Assembly (NCBI GenBank): GCA_028698995.1
Contig: JAQVVM010000016.1
Coordinates: 1 to 64,000, forward strand
Direction: 5' to 3'
Source of the DNA: Bacteroidales bacterium
GTDB taxonomy: Bacteria > Bacteroidota > Bacteroidia > Bacteroidales > PXBB01
DNA length: 64,000 nucleotides
Part shown: positions 59,878 through 64,000 of the stretch, in pieces
Numbering within the stretch: position 1 is the first letter of the stretch
Layout: every line of letters starts with the position of its first letter
Notes under the pieces: generated by a model
Told to the model about the DNA's origin: nothing
The model's database searches: none
Seen by the model: only the letters and a program-made list of their open reading frames with translations
Position numbers and translations under genes: made by a program

Positions 59878-61050
59878 TTATTCAATATAAAGAACCAGAC
59901 CTTTCAGATATTCACTTTCAGGGTGAAAAGCGTTAACAGGATGATCGGGAGCTTGTGTTAACTGGTGAATTATTCTTGTTTTACGTCCTGTTTTAATAGC
60001 AGCAGCTATGACCGTTGATTTAAACAGGTTCATATCAACAACCTGAGAACATGAAAAAGTGAAAAGTATTCCTCCACTGTTTATTTTTTCAATAGCCTCG
60101 GCATTTAATCTTTTATAACCCTGTACTGCATTGTGTTTCACCTCTCTATGTTTGGCATAGGCAGGTGGGTCGAGGATGATGACATCATATTTTTCTTCTG
60201 TGTTTTTAATAAAATCAAGGGTATCCGAAACAAATGATTTATGATTCAAACCTTGCATTTCGTTTAACAGAATATTATCCTCGGTGAGCTGAATCGCTTT
60301 TTTAGAGCTATCTACAGAATGAACAAGAGCAGCACCTGCTTTAAGTGCATAAATACTGAATCCACCGGAGTAGCAAAAAGTATTAAGAACATTTTTCCCT
60401 TTTACATAATGATTAAGCAATCTGCGATTTTCGCGCTGGTCGATAAAGAAGCCTGTTTTTTGACCTTCAATAAAGTCAATATTGAAATGGTGTCCATATT
60501 CACTAACTATACATTTATCAATTCTTTGGTAAATAAAGGAATTTTGTGTTTCGTAAAAACGAGGTAAAGTGTCATTGCTTTTATCATAAACCGACTTCAA
60601 TTCTTCACCATAAATTTCCTTAAGAGCTTGAGAAAAAACCTGTATTTGTCTGTGCATACCTATACTATGTGCCTGAATAACAGCATGTCCGTTGTAAAAA
60701 TCAACGATAAGTCCCGGCAATCCATCGCTTTCGGCATGAATAAGGCGATACACATTAAAATCTTGATTATTAATAATGCCACAATTTTGCCTGTACGTGT
60801 AGGCATCCTGAATTTTTTTTAACCAGAAATTATAGTCGAAATTTGTTTGTTCAAAGGATACAATACGAACAGCAATAGACCCATCCTGATAATGTCCGGA
60901 TCCAAGAAAATTATCCTTGTTATCGAAAACCTCAACCATGTCGCCTTCAGCAGGTGTGCCATATATTTTTTTTACCGCACCCGAAAAAATCCAAGGATGA
61001 AAACGTCTTGCAGCTTCATCTTTTCCAGATTTTAATATGATTTTTACCAT
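59878..61050 (-). CDS. Class I SAM-dependent rRNA methyltransferase (RlmI-like)
   Basis: PUA-like N-term (ILKSGKDEAARRFHPWIFSGAV), EGQKTGFFIDQRENRRLL, VLNTFCYSGGFSIYAL, LDPPAYAK; start moved from 61128 to MVKIILK because a -7 motif CAAAGGTA lies at 61066-61073. Confidence 0.9.
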   Translation of the reverse strand: MVKIILKSGKDEAARRFHPWIFSGAVKKIYGTPAEGDMVEVFDNKDNFLGSGHYQDGSIAVRIVSFEQTNFDYNFWLKKIQDAYTYRQNCGIINNQDFNVYRLIHAESDGLPGLIVDFYNGHAVIQAHSIGMHRQIQVFSQALKEIYGEELKSVYDKSNDTLPRFYETQNSFIYQRIDKCIVSEYGHHFNIDFIEGQKTGFFIDQRENRRLLNHYVKGKNVLNTFCYSGGFSIYALKAGAALVHSVDSSKKAIQLTEDNILLNEMQGLNHKSFVSDTLDFIKNTEEKYDVIILDPPAYAKHREVKHNAVQGYKRLNAEAIEKINSGGILFTFSCSQVVDMNLFKSTVIAAAIKTGRKTRIIHQLTQAPDHPVNAFHPESEYLKGLVLYIE

Positions 61051-61251
61051 CTTTCCAAATTTTTGCAAAGGTAGAATTTGTTTCTTGATATTATGAATGG
61101 ATTTATACAAAGAAGCGCAAAAAAACAAACACGCCTTTGCTTACAATAAGAATGATACATTTATAACTTTGGGGATAATCTCAAGTATCATTCAAAGGTG
61201 TAACAAATCTTATTAAACCTCAATAAATAACTTAGAAAAAAGGGTTTTATC

Positions 61252-62337
61252 TTATTCTATTAAAAGCTTTCCTGTAAAAATGCCATCCGATAAGGTTAGT
61301 TTGTAGAAATATAGCCCTTTTGATACTAATGCTAAAGAATTTTCAGTATGGTTATTTGTAATCTGATTGAAAACGGTTTTCCCGTTTATATCAAACAATT
61401 CAAGAAGGAAATCGTCATCAGTGTCACTGACATTGAAAACAACGGTTTCAGAACTTGGGTTGGGGTAATATGAAATGTGCTTTGTTAAAACCTCATCAAA
61501 ACCTGTTGTACAACTGTAAAGGCAATAAGTAATTGTAAGGTCAACAGTACCAGTGTTGAGGTCTAAATTACCTCCCGAAAGATCACAAAAATCAAAAGTA
61601 CCAGTCATTAGACCTGTGTTATTAGTGTTGTGGGCAATACAGAATCTTCCGGTACCATTAATTTCATCGTCATTTTTCCAATCGTTTCCAACCCTTACCA
61701 TGCCATCATTTTGACATACAGCAGGTGTTGCCAAAGTGTCTTTATTAAGAAAATCGTGGTTAACAATCAATTCGGCACTTGCAGAATTGATAAAACTTTT
61801 TGAATTCAGAAAATCATTGGTTTGAATATTAAGATTATTAGTAAAGCTGGCAAGATTAAGTACGTTTGAAGCCAGAACAGAACCGGAGTTAATAAATACA
61901 CCGGATACATCATTCATAAGCTGGTCAGCATTCAAGATGGCATTCGCATTGTTTGTGAAAGAAGCATTATTATAAAGGCTGTCGCTTGTGAAGGTACCGT
62001 TATTGATTATTGTTCCTGCTCCCAGAGCAACCCTTGGAATATTAAAATTTCCTGTTACAGTTAATGCACCACCATAAAGAGCAAGTGCCCTCATAGGAGA
62101 GTTACCAATCAATGAACCTGTGGAATTAACAGTTATTGAACCTGTGGTATAAGCATAACTGGTGTCAAGAGTTACAGTGTGGTTTATTATTACAGTACTC
62201 CCTGGTAAAGGGGGTATACCTCCCCATGTTAAAGGGTTTGTCCAGTTGCCATTGGCAATCGAGGTTATTTGCGCATTGACAGTATCTGTAAAAGAAATTA
62301 CCAAGAATGCAATAAGTACTGTTAATATTTTTTTCAT
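61252..62337 (-). CDS. Secreted T9SS type A sorting domain-containing protein with G8-like/beta-helix N-terminal region
   Basis: Signal peptide; GNWTNPLTWGGIPPLPGSTVIINHTVTLDT; C-term YYPNPSSETVVFNV. Confidence 0.8.
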   Translation of the reverse strand: MKKILTVLIAFLVISFTDTVNAQITSIANGNWTNPLTWGGIPPLPGSTVIINHTVTLDTSYAYTTGSITVNSTGSLIGNSPMRALALYGGALTVTGNFNIPRVALGAGTIINNGTFTSDSLYNNASFTNNANAILNADQLMNDVSGVFINSGSVLASNVLNLASFTNNLNIQTNDFLNSKSFINSASAELIVNHDFLNKDTLATPAVCQNDGMVRVGNDWKNDDEINGTGRFCIAHNTNNTGLMTGTFDFCDLSGGNLDLNTGTVDLTITYCLYSCTTGFDEVLTKHISYYPNPSSETVVFNVSDTDDDFLLELFDINGKTVFNQITNNHTENSLALVSKGLYFYKLTLSDGIFTGKLLIE

Positions 62338-62481
62338 TTTTTTAGGTTTTAGGTTATAATTTAGTTAAGAGAAATATCTGGCAAAAATATGCTTTATATT
62401 AGACAATTTATAATTTATTTAGTTTTAAATGAAAATAATTTGAGCCGAATATACTTATTACATGATTTATCATTATTTATT

Positions 62482-63261
62482 TTATAACATAAGTCTAATT
62501 AGGTTTTTAATATTTTTCAAAAAACTCTTTTTTCTCGTAATATTATGTTTTAAAAGGAGGTTTCCAATAAAAGACCAATCGGGAATTGCGTTTTTATTTA
62601 TTTTATTTTTTCGCCACTCTTCATTCATAAGATGAACAACATACCAGTTTTTATTAACTTTATATTGAAAAGTGATCAGTAATTTTACAAAGAGCCATCT
62701 GTCAGGGTTGCTGATTTCTTTGATAAAATGATTTAAGTTCTGTTTTTCAATATGATTGTTCAGAATTGCTATCGGTAGGTGCCAATCTGTATTGTTTGCT
62801 TTTACTGTAGCCAGAGATTCGTTGTAGCAATCAAGCATTAAGTGGCTTTTTTCAGGGCATTTCATGATATTGCCCACAACAGGAAAATTATGATGCGTTC
62901 GAAAAAGGTATGGCTCAGAAAAATCGAGTGTTTTTAAGCAAATAACATCCATATCTGTCCACCAGCCACCTTTTTCGTAAAGTAACCGATAGCGGAATAT
63001 ATCTGAGAATCCTGCGTAACTGCCTTTCCCGTGTCCAAATTGATTGGTGCTGGAATAGGAAAAAATTGCCGAAGCAGGTATAATTTGCGAAGCATCTTCA
63101 ATAATTGTTTCAAGGGGTAAAGCCGTCTCTAATTTATCATACAACCACAAATGAAATTCATGTCCTTGTGCAATGAAAGAATGGATACATAAAAGTTCAA
63201 CAGGTGATAAATGCTTACCTATCCATAAGCCATGAACAATTTTGTTGCTTTCTTGGAGCAT
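62482..63261 (-). CDS. Glycosyltransferase with DXD motif (GT32/capsular sugar transferase-like)
   Basis: VHGLWIGKHLSPVELLCIHSF, YAGFSDIFRYRLLYEKGGWWTDMDVICLK. Confidence 0.88.
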   Translation of the reverse strand: MLQESNKIVHGLWIGKHLSPVELLCIHSFIAQGHEFHLWLYDKLETALPLETIIEDASQIIPASAIFSYSSTNQFGHGKGSYAGFSDIFRYRLLYEKGGWWTDMDVICLKTLDFSEPYLFRTHHNFPVVGNIMKCPEKSHLMLDCYNESLATVKANNTDWHLPIAILNNHIEKQNLNHFIKEISNPDRWLFVKLLITFQYKVNKNWYVVHLMNEEWRKNKINKNAIPDWSFIGNLLLKHNITRKKSFLKNIKNLIRLML

Positions 63262-63372
63262 CTGGTATAATTATATGGTACAAAATTAGAAATTAATTTG
63301 ATAAAATTAAGCCCACTAAAAATAAACAAAAAAAGCAAGACAAGCTTCCAAAAGGGAAGAAGAGATATATTC

Positions 63373-64000
63373 TTAAAGTTTTTGAACAATCCATTTTAAT
63401 TTTGGCTTTAGAATGCCGGGGTCAGGCGGGTAGTATTTTCGCCATTCTGAGTTTAATTCCTCATCACTGAATTCAATCTTAAATGAAAGCACATAAGATA
63501 AATTCATAATATTATCAATTTTATTTTTTGCCACAAAAATGCTTAATGTGTAAACTGAACTGTTAAGCATATTGCATGGAATTATTGCTTTGGAGCAGTA
63601 ATGACCTATTTCTTTGTGACTGTCAGGATGAACAATATCTCTTGTGTTACTGATAAAAACCAAAACACCTGATTTATCTGTAAGTCCTATTCCCATATCA
63701 ATAAAAACGTCAGAAGTTCTTTTAAAAAAATCAATACTCACCTCAATATCATCATCAATAACAATTTTTTCATCTGTGTTTTTATTGATAGCTTTTACCT
63801 GAATTTTTCGGATATAAAAAAACTCGTTCCCTGGTGTATCTAATTCAGAAGACCATTCAATAATAGGCAACGGAAGTTTCTGCATCGTGTCATCTTCACC
63901 GTAATACCTTTCCCAAACTTTATCTTTAGTATCATTTTCATCATAAAATTTTGTATCATCCGAATAGGAGATAACATCTTTTTGTGTTAATGATTCTGAA
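63373..64000 (-). CDS. C-terminal part of a CDS running off the right edge; probable Wzt-type C-terminal domain of an O-antigen/polysaccharide ABC transporter ATP-binding protein
   Basis: Frame stays open past the called ATG at 63885 to the window end (…KDVISYSDDTKFYDENDTKDKVWERYYGEDDTMQKLPLP…); beta-rich domain. Confidence 0.6.
   Translation of the reverse strand, partial: SESLTQKDVISYSDDTKFYDENDTKDKVWERYYGEDDTMQKLPLPIIEWSSELDTPGNEFFYIRKIQVKAINKNTDEKIVIDDDIEVSIDFFKRTSDVFIDMGIGLTDKSGVLVFISNTRDIVHPDSHKEIGHYCSKAIIPCNMLNSSVYTLSIFVAKNKIDNIMNLSYVLSFKIEFSDEELNSEWRKYYPPDPGILKPKLKWIVQKL

Noticed and set aside
1-64000. tRNA, rRNA, riboswitch genes
   Set aside because: Intergenic regions scanned by eye showed no convincing tRNA cloverleaf or known riboswitch core; small ncRNAs cannot be excluded without covariance-model searches

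Overview
64 kb chromosomal window from an AT-rich Bacteroidota genome. Support for this: TAnnTTTG-type -7 promoter elements, seven C-terminal T9SS-like sorting domains, SprB repeats, GLPGLI-like and DUF4783-like proteins. About 50 credible CDSs are present, mostly housekeeping or envelope genes: miaA, elbB, rlmH, an RlmI-like methyltransferase, a DAHP synthase-chorismate mutase fusion, peroxiredoxin, ZIP, MATE and SSS transporters, AsmA-like, Wza/Wzc-like and an M23-LysM protein. No rRNA, tRNA, CRISPR array, transposase or prophage was recognised. The most interesting parts are: (1) a compact co-directional operon (43.4-49.6 kb) with an ACP, two intact ketosynthases, one KS-fold protein that has lost all three catalytic residues, a 3-hydroxyacyl-CoA dehydrogenase-like protein and a B12-binding radical SAM enzyme, which looks like a non-canonical type II FAS/PKS-like pathway; (2) a degenerate tandem array of composite hairpin repeats at 17.37-18.83 kb, plus a second hairpin cluster at 53.49-53.66 kb sharing a 10-mer linker with it; (3) a 170-bp near-identical promoter, 5'UTR and signal-peptide cassette in front of two divergent T9SS cargo genes; (4) a glutaminase (class II)-WbpG-type amidotransferase fusion. 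All functional calls come from reading motifs by eye; no database search was run.
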